64,000 bases of DNA from Methanoculleus sp. (lineage in GTDB: Archaea; Halobacteriota; Methanomicrobia; Methanomicrobiales; Methanoculleaceae). The notes beneath the pieces are model-generated. The model saw nothing but the letters and a program-made list of their open reading frames with translations, did not search any database and was not told the DNA's origin. Each line of letters opens with the position of its first letter. The first letter of the stretch is position 1. The stretch lies in assembly GCF_020696975.1 (NCBI RefSeq), contig NZ_JAJGBK010000014.1, positions 92,237-156,236 of the forward strand, read 5' to 3'. This document shows, one piece after another, positions 49,914-59,345 of the stretch. The position numbers were made by a program, and so were the translations under genes.

Positions 49914-50791
49914 GCCCGGAACAGCCCGCCAGGACGGCAGGAGATCTCATCACCCGGGCCCAGAACACCTGGTGCCCCGGGTGCGGCAACTTCTCGATAG
50001 AGCACATGATGAAGTCGGCCATCGCCGAACTCTCGGAGGAGGAGGGGATACCCATCGAGAACTTCGTCCTCCTCGGCGGGATCGGGTGCCACGGTAAACT
50101 GGTCGATTACTTGAACGTCAACAGTTTCTACGGCATCCACGGCCGTTCGATCCCGGCGGCCACCGGGATACGCCTGGCAAATCCCGACGTAAAGGTCATC
50201 TGCCACGTCGGGGACGGGGATATCTACGCCGAGGGGCTCGACCACCTCATCTTCGCGGCCAAACGGAACAGCGACATCACGGTTGTCGTCCATGATAACC
50301 GGGTCTACGGTCTGACGACGGGGCAGTACACACCGACGTCGCCCACCGGCTTTAAGGGCCGGTCCACCCCCGGCGGGATCACGGAGCACCCCATAAACCC
50401 GCTCGAGGTGATGCTCGCCGCCGGGGCCACCCATATCGGACGGGGCTACACAAAGAAGGTCCGGCACCTAAAAGACCTCTTCAAGGAGGCAATCATGCAC
50501 CGGGGGTTCTCGTTCATCGACGTCCTCCAGATCTGCGCGACCTACTTCAACCTGACCGACTACTACAACGAGCACGCCTACGAGATGGGGGAGGGCGAGG
50601 TCGAGACGGGGAGGTTCGAGAGCGCTTTAGAGAAGATCCGGGAGTGGGACTACGACCGGGAGGCGCCGATCGCGCTCGGGACGTTCTACTCGGTGAAAAA
50701 ACCGATCTACGAGGAGCATTTCCAGTCGCTCACCGCCGGGAAGCCGGACAGGAGGGCGTTCGTCCAAAAAGTGCTTCAAGAACGGCGGTGA
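49910..50791 (+). CDS. 2-oxoacid:acceptor oxidoreductase beta subunit
   Basis: A 293-residue subunit that binds thiamine diphosphate and an iron-sulfur cluster. The sequence shows NTWCPGCGNFSIEHM, the GIGCHG strand, GDGDIYAEGLDHLIFAAKRN and VHDNRVYGLTTGQYTPTS, the standard TPP-binding motifs of the KorB/PorB group. The gene starts inside the last codons of the alpha gene, so the enzyme is an alpha-beta two-gene form without a separate delta ferredoxin subunit in this locus. Confidence 0.93.
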   Translation: MSPEQPARTAGDLITRAQNTWCPGCGNFSIEHMMKSAIAELSEEEGIPIENFVLLGGIGCHGKLVDYLNVNSFYGIHGRSIPAATGIRLANPDVKVICHVGDGDIYAEGLDHLIFAAKRNSDITVVVHDNRVYGLTTGQYTPTSPTGFKGRSTPGGITEHPINPLEVMLAAGATHIGRGYTKKVRHLKDLFKEAIMHRGFSFIDVLQICATYFNLTDYYNEHAYEMGEGEVETGRFESALEKIREWDYDREAPIALGTFYSVKKPIYEEHFQSLTAGKPDRRAFVQKVLQERR

Positions 50792-50877
50792 AGTCCCGGC
50801 CGAGATCTTCATAACCCTCCCCGACCACAGGGGCCCCGGACGGGCAGGGTGCCCGGACCACCAGGAGGCGAGACGAG

Positions 50878-51690
50878 ATGAGACGATTGGAAGGGAAGAA
50901 CGTCCTTATTACCGGCGGCTCGACCGGCATCGGCCGGGCAACGGCGATCCGGTTCGCGAACGAAGGCGCGAACGTCGCCATCAACTACCATGCAAGCGAG
51001 ACGGAGGCGGAGATCACGCTTGAGGAGGCCCAGAAGACGTGCAGCCTCATCCGCGAGAAGGGGTGCGGGGAGATGCTGGTCCAGGGTGACGTCGCGAACG
51101 AAGGGGATGTCAAACGCATCTTTGCAGAGGTCCTCAAGGCATGGGGGCGGCTTGATATCCTGATCAACAACGCAGGCATCCAGGCCGCGAGCCCAACCCA
51201 CGAGATGGCCATGGACGCCTACGACCGGGTCCTCGCGGTGAACCTCCGGGGCGCGTTCCTCTGCGCCCGCGAGGCGGTGCGGCACTTCCTCGACCGCGGG
51301 GGCGGGGGCGTGATCCTCAACAACACATCGATCCATGAGACCATCCCAAAACCGCAGTACGCCCCTTACGCCGCGAGCAAGGCAGGACTCGGATCCCTCG
51401 GGAGGACGCTCGCGCTCGAGTACGCCGGACAGGGCATCCGGGTCAACACGGTCGCTCCGGGCGCGATCGCGACCCCGATAAACCAGGAGTGGATGGACGA
51501 TCCCGAGAAGGAGGCGCTCGTCGCCGGGCACATCCCGATGGGCCGTCCGGGGGAGCCGAAGGAGATCGCCGCTGTCTTTGCCTTTCTCGCTTCCGACGAG
51601 GCCGCGTATATCACCGGGCAGACGATATACGTGGACGGCGGGTTGACGCTCTATGCCGACTTCAGGACGCCGTGGTCATCGGGGAGTTGA
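50878..51690 (+). CDS. Short-chain dehydrogenase/reductase
   Basis: A 270-residue classical SDR with the NAD(P) motif TGGSTGIGRAT, LDILINNAG, the active-site Ser region LNNTSIHETIP, catalytic YAPYAASKAGL (YxxxK) and VAPGAIATPIN. The closest relatives are glucose 1-dehydrogenase-like enzymes, so a sugar or polyol is a likely substrate. It follows the oxidoreductase genes by 86 bp and ends about 260 bp before the MFS gene. The region after it holds an AT-rich TTTTTATACA element (51809-51818). Confidence 0.88.
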   Translation: MRRLEGKNVLITGGSTGIGRATAIRFANEGANVAINYHASETEAEITLEEAQKTCSLIREKGCGEMLVQGDVANEGDVKRIFAEVLKAWGRLDILINNAGIQAASPTHEMAMDAYDRVLAVNLRGAFLCAREAVRHFLDRGGGGVILNNTSIHETIPKPQYAPYAASKAGLGSLGRTLALEYAGQGIRVNTVAPGAIATPINQEWMDDPEKEALVAGHIPMGRPGEPKEIAAVFAFLASDEAAYITGQTIYVDGGLTLYADFRTPWSSGS

Positions 51691-51948
51691 AGAGCCGGAG
51701 AAGGCTTCGAAGGGAGATCTGCCGGGGAATAGTCCGGGCTGCTCCCGGATGCCTGCCTGGAGACCGTACGTGTCACCCGGACCACTTAAACAGATTAATA
51801 TAATTCTATTTTTATACAATAACCGCCTGAAAAACAGGGCGCCCGGGACAGGGCCTGCTATGGAAGTTCCAGCACAGAGACACCCTCCCTGCCGCCGGGC
51901 GATCCTTCGAGGTGAACGGCTCCGTGAGCACCGGGAATGGACTAACAG

Positions 51949-53505
51949 ATGGTCTTTGAGACGAAAGAGAGCCTGACGGATGAAGAGATCCGTCACGGCT
52001 TAAAACTCGTCATCCGGGACGGCCTTGCCACCCAGGCAATGGTGACGCTGACCGGCGGCATCTTCCTCGTAGCCTTCGCCCTGCAGCTCGGAGCATCGAA
52101 CACCGTCATCGGCCTGCTTGCCGCCATCCCGCCACTCGCAGAACTCCTGCAGATACCCTCCATCTACATCGTCGACCGGGTCCGCAAACGAAGGCTGGTG
52201 GTCGTCGCGGCATCGCTCGGCGCGCGCCTCTGCTGGATACCCATCATCCTGATACCCTTCTTCCTCTCGCCGGAGCAGGGGGTGTTCGTGCTCATCACGT
52301 CAATCGCCCTCTACGCGTCGTTCTCGGCGGTCTCCCACTGCGGCTGGAACTCCTGGATGCGTGACCTGATACCGCAGGACCGGCTCGGGGCCTTCTTCTC
52401 CCGTCGCCTCACCCTCTCCACGGTGATTGCGCTCGTCATCAGTCTTGTCGCCGGATTCTTCATCGATTCGTGGGAGATCGTCTTCCCGGACCTCGCGGCC
52501 TACGGCTACTCCGTCCTCTTCCTCCTCGGGCTCATCGCCGGGCTTTTCGGTATCACGCTCCTCGTTCGCACGCCCGAACCCCGGATGGTTGTCGAAGACG
52601 AGGAGGAAGGGCTGTTCGCCGTGATCAGAAAGCCTTTTGCAGACCTCAACTTCAGAAACCTCATCATCTTCCTGGCCTCGTGGAACTTCGCCGTCAACCT
52701 CGCCTCACCGTTCTTCACGGTCTACATGCTGCAGAGGATCGGCCTCGATGTCTCGATCGTCGTCGCCCTCGGTGTTCTCAGCCAGGTCATGAACATCGTC
52801 TTCTACCGGTCGTGGGGCAGCGTCGCCGACCGGTTCTCCAACAAGTCGGTCCTCGCCGTGAGCGGCCCGCTGTTTATGCTCGCGATCTTCGCGTGGATGT
52901 TCGTCACCCTCCCCGACGTCTACGTCCTGACCTACCCGCTCCTCATCGCCATCCACATCCTGATGGGGGTCTCGCTTGCGGGCGTCTCGCTTGCTTCGGG
53001 AAACATCGGCCTGAAGATGGCCCCGAAAGGCCAGGCAACCAGTTATCTTGCATCAAGCACCTTCGCAAACTCGGTCGCCGCCGGCGTCGCCCCGATTCTT
53101 GGCGGGCTCTTCGTGGACTTCTTTGCCGAGCGGGAGCTCATATGGACCCTGCTCTGGAGAGACCCGGTGCGGGAACTCGTCTTTGTCACCCTCGACCTCC
53201 AGCAGTGGGAGTTCTTCTTCCTCTTCGCCTTCATCCTCGGCCTGTACTCCCTTCACCGCCTGACAGGGGTGCAGGAGGAGGGGGAGGCAAAAGAGCAGCA
53301 GGTCGTCGACGAACTTCTCGCGGGGGTCCGGCGGGATATGCGGAACTTCTCCCCGGCGGGAGGTCTGCGGGACCTTGTCAAGTTCCCCTTCTCGTCGATC
53401 AGGAATCGCCGGGAGAAACGCCGCCGGGAACCACTGGAAGAAGAAGAGGAAGAAGAAGCGGTTCGGGAGGAGGATGCTCCGGCACCTCCATCTCGGCGCC
53501 CATAG
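51949..53505 (+). CDS. Major facilitator superfamily transporter
   Basis: A 518-residue membrane protein with about 12 hydrophobic helices in two bundles. Helix 1 region GGIFLVAFALQLGASNTVIG and the loop IVDRVRKRRLVV (the loop 2-3 motif of MFS proteins) are visible, and the second half repeats the pattern after a long central loop at about 205-225. The C-terminal 90 residues are charged, with a run of glutamates, and are probably cytoplasmic. Substrate unknown. Confidence 0.85.
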   Translation: MVFETKESLTDEEIRHGLKLVIRDGLATQAMVTLTGGIFLVAFALQLGASNTVIGLLAAIPPLAELLQIPSIYIVDRVRKRRLVVVAASLGARLCWIPIILIPFFLSPEQGVFVLITSIALYASFSAVSHCGWNSWMRDLIPQDRLGAFFSRRLTLSTVIALVISLVAGFFIDSWEIVFPDLAAYGYSVLFLLGLIAGLFGITLLVRTPEPRMVVEDEEEGLFAVIRKPFADLNFRNLIIFLASWNFAVNLASPFFTVYMLQRIGLDVSIVVALGVLSQVMNIVFYRSWGSVADRFSNKSVLAVSGPLFMLAIFAWMFVTLPDVYVLTYPLLIAIHILMGVSLAGVSLASGNIGLKMAPKGQATSYLASSTFANSVAAGVAPILGGLFVDFFAERELIWTLLWRDPVRELVFVTLDLQQWEFFFLFAFILGLYSLHRLTGVQEEGEAKEQQVVDELLAGVRRDMRNFSPAGGLRDLVKFPFSSIRNRREKRRREPLEEEEEEEAVREEDAPAPPSRRP

Positions 53506-53678
53506 CCCCGCCCCGGTGAAGAAGAGCATGGCCGGAATGGGTTACGTCTTCATAGAGGCCGGGGGGAGGCGATGGGTCTCGCCACCATCACGGGACGCTT
53601 GAGGAGCGATCGCATGCAGAGCCGTGAAGGTGTTCGAGGGGAATGATTGAAGTCACGAACCGTCTACAGGGTGGCACC

Positions 53679-54188
53679 ATGGATGCCCTCGAAGCCATCC
53701 TGACCCGGCGGAGCGTGCGGGAGTACACCGACCACCCGGTCGACCGGGAGACGGTGGACCGGCTCCTCGCCGCCGCGATGCAGGCCCCGTTTGCCGGGAG
53801 TGAGCCGCCCTGGCACTTCGTCGTCATCGACGACCCGGAGGTCCTCGCCCGCATCCCGGCGGTCAGCCCCTACGCGGAGATCCGTCAACCCGCGCCGCTC
53901 GCAGTCCTCGTATGTGCAGACTTAAGCCTCCCGGAGAGGCCCGAATTTACAGTTCAGGGATGTGCCGCGGCGACGGAGAACCTCCTCCTCGCCGCCCACG
54001 CCCTCGGACTCGGTGCGGTCTGGACCGCCGTCTACCCGGAGGCCGACCGGATGCTCGGGTTCACAAACCTCTTCTCGCTTCCGGACGGCGTCGTTCCCTT
54101 CGCCCTCGTCACCGTCGGCCGCCCGGCCGCACGCCCTGCCCCGGTTGACCGCTACCGCAAGGACCGGGTCCACCGAAACGCCTGGTGA
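53679..54188 (+). CDS. Nitroreductase family protein
   Basis: A 169-residue FMN-dependent nitroreductase-like protein. It begins with the family opening MDALEAILTRRSVREYTDHPVDRETV, has QAPFAGSEPPWHFVVIDDP, a central FTVQGCAAATENLLLAAHALGLGAVW and the ending with DRYRKDRVHRNAW. These proteins reduce nitro or quinone-like substrates or serve as NAD(P)H oxidoreductases. The start is set at 53679 because GGGTGG precedes it; 53643 gives a longer in-frame protein. Confidence 0.85.
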   Translation: MDALEAILTRRSVREYTDHPVDRETVDRLLAAAMQAPFAGSEPPWHFVVIDDPEVLARIPAVSPYAEIRQPAPLAVLVCADLSLPERPEFTVQGCAAATENLLLAAHALGLGAVWTAVYPEADRMLGFTNLFSLPDGVVPFALVTVGRPAARPAPVDRYRKDRVHRNAW

Positions 54189-54254
54189 CGCCTCCCTTCG
54201 CGGAGGCAGATCCTCATCCCTTATCAGACCGCCCTTCCAAACCCACTATCTATC

Positions 54255-54872
54255 ATGGATCAGAGTGGCGCCGCCCCGGGGGGACAGAACGCTTTTCCAA
54301 AGAACAGGATGGAGGCACTCACCGACGGCATATTCGCCTTCGCCATGACCCTCCTCGTCATCAGCCTCGACATCCCTGCAGGCGCCCACGACCTCTCGAA
54401 CGCCGCTATCCTGGCGATGCTCGCCGATTATCTCCCCGATTTCTACCATTACTTCCTCGCCTTCTTCATCCTCGCCTCCTTCTGGATAGCCCATCACGCC
54501 CAGGTCGACCGGCTCCGGCATATCGATCGCCGCGTCCTCTGGATCAACATCGCAACGCTCATGTTCGTTGCGCTGGTCCCGTTCTCCGTCTCCCTCATCG
54601 GCGACTACCCGGACGAGACCTTCGCGGCAGTATTCTTCGAGTTGAACCTTCTCTTGATCGGCCTCATATTTGCCGCGCAGTGGTGGTACGCCGCGCACAA
54701 CTCCCGGCTCGTCCACCCCGGAACCGATGTGCGGCGGGCAAATCGGCGGGTGATGGTGGTCCCCGCCGTCTCGGTCATCGCGATCCTGCTTGCCCTCGCC
54801 GGCTGGACATGGAGCACCGCGACCTACGCGCTCATCCCTCTCGTGATGCTCTTTCTGCCCCCGAGCAGGTGA
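54255..54872 (+). CDS. TMEM175-family (DUF1211) membrane protein, potassium-channel type
   Basis: A 205-residue polytopic membrane protein with six hydrophobic helices. The first carries MEALTDGIFAFAMTLLVISLD, matching the pore-helix signature of TMEM175/DUF1211 proteins, some of which are potassium channels. It has one six-helix repeat. Its 3' end overlaps the convergent AguBA fusion gene by 41 bp. Channel activity is inference from the family. Confidence 0.82.
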   Translation: MDQSGAAPGGQNAFPKNRMEALTDGIFAFAMTLLVISLDIPAGAHDLSNAAILAMLADYLPDFYHYFLAFFILASFWIAHHAQVDRLRHIDRRVLWINIATLMFVALVPFSVSLIGDYPDETFAAVFFELNLLLIGLIFAAQWWYAAHNSRLVHPGTDVRRANRRVMVVPAVSVIAILLALAGWTWSTATYALIPLVMLFLPPSR

Positions 54873-56769
54873 GGGGCGGCAGGACCGCCGGCTGCTGCTG
54901 GCTGATGCAGTGGATCGCGCCAAAGCCCGCGACCATCGCCGTGCAGTCGATCCCGATGACCTCCCGGTCCGGGAAGAACCCCTGGATCCGTGTTATGGCG
55001 ACCTCGTCGTTCGGGTGCCCGAAGACCGGCACCAGCACGACGGAGTTCCCGATATAAAAGTTCGCGTAACTCGCCGGCAGCCGTTTTGCGCCGCCGGCCC
55101 TTCCCGGCATGGGGAGCGGGACGACCCGGAGAGGGTTGCCGTCCTGGTCGGTCGACGACCGGAGGATCGCAAGGTTCTCCTGCAGGACGGCGTAATTCTC
55201 GTCGTCCTCGTCCTCCTCGACAGCACAGAGGACAGTCCGCTCGTCCACGAACCGGGCGATGTCGTCGATGTGGCCGTCGGTATCGTCGCCGGCGATGCCC
55301 TGTTTGAGCCATATGACGTGCGAAGCGCCGAGGTAGGCCTCCAGGTACGCCTCGATGTCGTCCCGGGAGAGGTGCGGGTTCCGGTTCGGGTTTAAGAGGC
55401 AGGCCTCCGTCGTGATCACCGTGCCGCACCCGTTCACCTCGATCGAACCGCCCTCGAGGACGATGCCGGGGGTGAAGACGGGGAGGTCCAGCCCCTGGTT
55501 CATGACGAGCGGGATCCGTGTATCCTCCATGAGTTCCGGGTACTTCTCCCCCCAGGCGTTGAACGTCCAGTGCACCATCGCAAGGTCCCCGGCCTTAGGG
55601 TTGACCACGAACGTCGGTCCGTAGTCCCGGAACCAGACGTCGGCGTAATCGGCAGTATGGAACCTGACATCACCCGTATCGACTCCCTCCTCCTCGAGCA
55701 TCGCCTCGATGCGGGTGCGCATCTTCTTGCCGGTGACCAGGAGGTTGACGGTCTCGGAGCCGCGGAGGGCCGCGATGATATCGACGTAGGCACGCTCCAC
55801 GCCCGCAAGGTTGGCGAACGTCTCCCGGTCATGGGGCCAGGAGAGCCAGACGGCATCATGCGGCTCCCACTCCGCCGGCATGCGGTAGCCGGACCCCGCG
55901 GGGGTTCTTCCCGGCGGGAGCCTCCGGGTGAGCGGCCTGTAGGTCTCCGGCCGCCGGTTCCGGAAGAACCCCCAGCCCTCCCGGACGGCCTCGTTCTTCG
56001 CGAGGTCGACCTCCACGACGAGCACCTCTTCGTCGGTCTCGCTCGCCCGGGCGAGAACGTTCCCGAAGGCGTCCGCGACAAACGAGCTCCCGAAGAACCG
56101 GATATCCCTCTCACTGCCCACCCGGTTCACGGCCGCGACATGGACGCTGTTTGCTATCGCGTGGGCCCGCTGGACCGTCTCCCACGCCTCGCGCCAGTCG
56201 CCCTCGGGAGGGTCCTCCCCGGCAATCCTGCCGATGGCAGTCGGGTAGAAGATGATCTCTGCGCCCTGGAGGGCAACCGCCCTCGCGGCCTCCGGGAACC
56301 ACTGGTCGTAACAGATGAGCACGGCGATCCGGCCGTACCGGGTATCGTAGACCCGGTAGCGGTTTCCGGGCTGGAAGTAGGCCTTCTCGTAGAAGAGCGG
56401 GTCGTAGGGGATATGCACCTTCCGGTAGGCGGGGAGGAGGAGCTGCCCGTCGGCATCGATCACCACCGCCGTGTTGTAGTAATCGCCCGATTCGGTCCGT
56501 TCGTAGACCGGCACGACGACCACCACGCCGTGCTCCCGGGCAAGCGCCGAGAATGCCCCGGTCGAGGGGCCGGGCACGGTCTCGGCGTAACCGGCGGCGT
56601 CCGTATCCTCGTACTGCGGGAAGTAGGGGACCCGGTGGAGTTCCTGCAGGCAGAGGATCCGGGCGCCTTTCGCGATCGCTGCTCTTGCCATATCGAGGGT
56701 ATGAGCCAGGTTGCGGTCGGGGTCCTCGCCGACCGCCGTCTGGATGAGGCCGATCGTGTGCGTGCTCAT
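54832..56769 (-). CDS. Fused N-carbamoylputrescine amidase and agmatine deiminase
   Basis: A 645-residue protein joining the two enzymes that turn agmatine into putrescine. Residues 1-285 are an N-carbamoylputrescine amidase-like nitrilase with catalytic Glu43 (CLQELH), Lys117 (YRKVHIP) and Cys153 (LICYDQWFPE). Residues 298-645 are an agmatine deiminase-like domain: EWEPHDAVWLSWPHDRETF, DVWFRDYGPTFV, LEGGSIEV, GDDTDGHIDDIARF with His500, and GFGAIHCISQQQP with catalytic Cys621. Both sets of catalytic residues are intact. ATG at 56769 is preceded by GGAGAG; longer in-frame starts exist at 56778 and 56799. The order amidase then deiminase is reversed relative to the pathway. Confidence 0.93.
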   Translation of the reverse strand: MSTHTIGLIQTAVGEDPDRNLAHTLDMARAAIAKGARILCLQELHRVPYFPQYEDTDAAGYAETVPGPSTGAFSALAREHGVVVVVPVYERTESGDYYNTAVVIDADGQLLLPAYRKVHIPYDPLFYEKAYFQPGNRYRVYDTRYGRIAVLICYDQWFPEAARAVALQGAEIIFYPTAIGRIAGEDPPEGDWREAWETVQRAHAIANSVHVAAVNRVGSERDIRFFGSSFVADAFGNVLARASETDEEVLVVEVDLAKNEAVREGWGFFRNRRPETYRPLTRRLPPGRTPAGSGYRMPAEWEPHDAVWLSWPHDRETFANLAGVERAYVDIIAALRGSETVNLLVTGKKMRTRIEAMLEEEGVDTGDVRFHTADYADVWFRDYGPTFVVNPKAGDLAMVHWTFNAWGEKYPELMEDTRIPLVMNQGLDLPVFTPGIVLEGGSIEVNGCGTVITTEACLLNPNRNPHLSRDDIEAYLEAYLGASHVIWLKQGIAGDDTDGHIDDIARFVDERTVLCAVEEDEDDENYAVLQENLAILRSSTDQDGNPLRVVPLPMPGRAGGAKRLPASYANFYIGNSVVLVPVFGHPNDEVAITRIQGFFPDREVIGIDCTAMVAGFGAIHCISQQQPAVLPPLTCSGAERASREG

Positions 56770-56950
56770 CTGTATCATCTCTCCGTATCGGTAGGGCACT
56801 AAGGCGTCTTATAGCATCCGTCGGACACCGGCCGCGCCCCGGCGCATCCCCATTCGCGTGAGGCCGGACCACGATCCCCACAACCGGCCCGGACGGAATC
56901 GCCGGGGCCATACTGTTATCCCGCGCCCCACCGGATAATTACGGATAAGC

Positions 56951-57511
56951 ATGGAGTTCGCGACAACCCTCCTCATCGCCGTCGGGCTCGCGATGGATGC
57001 GTTCGCCGTCTCGATCAGCGGGGGCGCCACCGTGCGGGACGACCGGATACGGTGGGCCATCGCCATCGGAGCGCTTTTTGGCGGGTTCCAGGCACTGATG
57101 CCGGTGCTCGGCTGGCTCGGCGGGGTGAGCCTCACATCGTTCATCGGGGCATACGCCCCCTGGATCGCCTTCGTGCTGCTTGCCCTGATCGGCGGGAAGA
57201 TGATCGTCGAGGCGGTGCGGGAGGAGGGCGAGAGCGTCCGGTTCGCCGCCGGGAGCATCGCGACGCTCCTCATCCTCGGCGTCGCGACAAGCATCGACGC
57301 CCTCGCCGTCGGCGTCACGTTTGCCGTCCTGGATACCCCGATCCTCTGGCCCGCGGTCACGATCGGGATCGTAACCTTTGCCCTCTCCGCCGCCGGCGTC
57401 CTCATCGGGAGTTCCTGCGGCAGGGTCTTCGGGAGGAAGGTCGAGATCCTCGGCGGGTTAATCCTTGTCGGGATTGGTCTGCGGATCCTGGTTGACCACC
57501 TCTTCTTCTGA
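56951..57511 (+). CDS. mntP: Manganese efflux pump MntP-like
   Basis: A 186-residue integral membrane protein of six helices with the two MntP repeats: [15 protein letters not shown] in the first half and [17 protein letters not shown] in the second, each with the conserved Asp. It exports Mn(II). The upstream 180 bp holds the sequence GGATAATTACGGATAA just before the ATG (about 56934-56949), a possible metal-regulator site. It ends 3 bp before the convergent DUF362 gene. Confidence 0.9.
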   Translation: MEFATTLLIAVGLAMDAFAVSISGGATVRDDRIRWAIAIGALFGGFQALMPVLGWLGGVSLTSFIGAYAPWIAFVLLALIGGKMIVEAVREEGESVRFAAGSIATLLILGVATSIDALAVGVTFAVLDTPILWPAVTIGIVTFALSAAGVLIGSSCGRVFGRKVEILGGLILVGIGLRILVDHLFF

Positions 57512-57514
57512 CGC

Positions 57515-58435
57515 TCAGGCGGCTTCGTCCAGGATCCGCCGCATGTCAAGGACGAGTTCTTTGCTCTCGGAGTCGAGCGCGACGAGACGCAGGTCCTCCG
57601 CCGACCGGACGCCGACGCCGAGTTCTGCTGCGCGGGCGATCGTCTCCATCGCAAAGATCCGGTTTTGCATCACCTCCGGGCTCGTGTCGTAAAGCCGGAG
57701 CAGGGCAATCCCGGCAGCATCAAGCGCGACACGGTCGGTGCTCGCGAGGATGACGTTTGGCGCGATGAGGCTGCCCCGCTCAGGCCCCCCGGTCGAGAAC
57801 CCCTCCGTTGCATCCATAATAGCCATGTCGCACGGGCAGAACCGGTTGATCTCCGCGATCATCCTGCGCTGGTGCGGCGACGAGTGCAGTTCCGCCATGT
57901 AGTTGTAACCGTCGTTCGGGTCCCGCTCTGCCACGGCTCCCACCAGGTTCTTCAGGGAGAGGGAGACATGCCCCCCGAACCGGTGGGTCTTCAAACAGCA
58001 GGTCTGGACCACCGCATCCGCCTCAAAAAACACCCGTGCGACCAGAAACCCACGCTCCCAGTGGAGACCGGCAGGCGGGACTGCCTCCCACCCCTCCGGC
58101 GGGAGGTCGTCAAGCACCACCACCTCGGCCCCCGCCCGGGCCGCGAGATCGGCTGCCCCCCGGTTCTTCAGCACGGCACGGGTCTCCCCCATCCCGCTCC
58201 GCTCCCCGAGGCGGATCGACCGGGCACCCGCATCGCGGATCCGCCCGAGGACCGCCTCCAGCGTATCGGGATGGGTCGTCGCCGGGAACGGGTCGTCACT
58301 GTTGAAGTTCGCCTTGACCGCAACGGTCTTCCCGTCAAGCGAGGGGAAGCCGACCTCGTGCCAGAGGGTCTTGAGGGCGTGATCGCGATCCGACGCATCG
58401 ATGATGTAGACCTGGGATGCCGCTGGAGATGCCAT
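57515..58435 (-). CDS. DUF362 domain-containing protein
   Basis: A 306-residue soluble protein of the DUF362 family: KTVAVKANFNSDDPFPATTHPDTLEAV, RLGERSGMGETRAVL, VQTCCLKTHRFGGHVSLSLKNLVG and DGYNYMAELHSSPHQRRMIAEI, then ATEGFSTGGPERGS. Members of this family are involved in ferredoxin- or iron-sulfur-linked processes in archaea and bacteria; here the usual C-terminal ferredoxin part is absent. ATG at 58435 gives the cleanest start; 58456 is 7 codons longer. Confidence 0.8.
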   Translation of the reverse strand: MASPAASQVYIIDASDRDHALKTLWHEVGFPSLDGKTVAVKANFNSDDPFPATTHPDTLEAVLGRIRDAGARSIRLGERSGMGETRAVLKNRGAADLAARAGAEVVVLDDLPPEGWEAVPPAGLHWERGFLVARVFFEADAVVQTCCLKTHRFGGHVSLSLKNLVGAVAERDPNDGYNYMAELHSSPHQRRMIAEINRFCPCDMAIMDATEGFSTGGPERGSLIAPNVILASTDRVALDAAGIALLRLYDTSPEVMQNRIFAMETIARAAELGVGVRSAEDLRLVALDSESKELVLDMRRILDEAA

Positions 58436-58883
58436 GCGCGCAGAATATCCCGCCAACCTATAAAAATATGCGGCGCGCGGCCCGGATCCCAGGATACCGG
58501 GTGATATCCGCGATTACGATCCCGCAGGGGAGTGAATGGGGTCCCCAATCCGTGCCGATTGCTCTCTCCCGGGAAGGGAGGGGAGGAGGCGGGGGATCTC
58601 GCACAGGAGACTGCCCCCGGCCCGTTTACCCCCCGGAGAGCCGCGTTCACCGTATCCCGGGACGATTCCCGCTCTCGACCCCGCCGGGTCCGGGTCTTCC
58701 CGTGCACCCGGGCGGGCGGGATCCAGAGACCGGATTCGACACGTATAAGAGCACCACGAGCGCAATACGTAGTAAACCTCAGGCAATCGCAGAGACCGCG
58801 CATTCAGCGCGGAATGCTTCCAAAAGGCACAAAGCAGGGCCGCGTGTCTCTGAAAGAGTAAAAAGAATGAGGCCAGTTTAACC
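58436..58883. other. Intergenic region between DUF362 and Zn-ribbon genes
   Basis: About 450 bp with only shadow reading frames. Inverted arms ACGTAT (58741-58746) and ATACGT (58765-58770), and a hairpin CCGCGC/GCGCGG (58796-58801 and 58807-58812), are the only structures noticed. An AT-rich GAGTAAAAAGAATG lies 25-10 bp before the downstream ATG. Confidence 0.4.
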
Positions 58884-59345
58884 ATGACTTCCAGAATGCA
58901 CACACCCCACACCACCTGTCCCAGCTGCCACGAAGAGGTCTTCCTGGATGAACTTGTGGGTGGGCGCTGCCCCCTCTGCGGGTATTCCCTCGACGAAGAC
59001 GACGGAACCTGCAGCGAGTATGAGGAGACCCTCGAGCGCTCCGACCTTGGGTGGATGATCTTTCAATTATTTGTCTTCAAGCGGTTCTGCAGCAGGGGAG
59101 CAAGCCCGTTCCAGGTCATGCAGGTCCTCTCCCGGTACGAGGAACTCGCCCAGTGCAACCCTGCCGACGCGGAGAAGATGCAGTTCACTCTGGAAGTTCC
59201 GATGGGTCGTCTGGAGCGGCTGCTCCCGAAGCGGTGCGCAAAATGCGGTAAGATATTCTTTTCCGGCGGAAAAGCGGTGATCTCGGGAGACCTCTCGGCT
59301 CCCGAACACCCAAAAACGTATATCTGCCCGTCCTGCAATCAGTAG
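58884..59345 (+). CDS. Protein with N- and C-terminal zinc ribbons, unknown
   Basis: A 153-residue protein with two CxxC pairs at the start ([15 protein letters not shown]) and two at the end ([15 protein letters not shown]), each able to hold one zinc. The middle is helical ([34 protein letters not shown]). No family was recognised; it may contact nucleic acid or protein. Its last codons overlap the convergent proS end by 7 bp. An earlier start is not available. Confidence 0.75.
   Translation: MTSRMHTPHTTCPSCHEEVFLDELVGGRCPLCGYSLDEDDGTCSEYEETLERSDLGWMIFQLFVFKRFCSRGASPFQVMQVLSRYEELAQCNPADAEKMQFTLEVPMGRLERLLPKRCAKCGKIFFSGGKAVISGDLSAPEHPKTYICPSCNQ

Noticed and set aside
58532..58861. 109-residue plus-strand frame in the 58.5 kb gap
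   Set aside because: It is a GC-driven open frame with proline-arginine-rich, non-domain-like sequence and alternative frames equally open in the same region.
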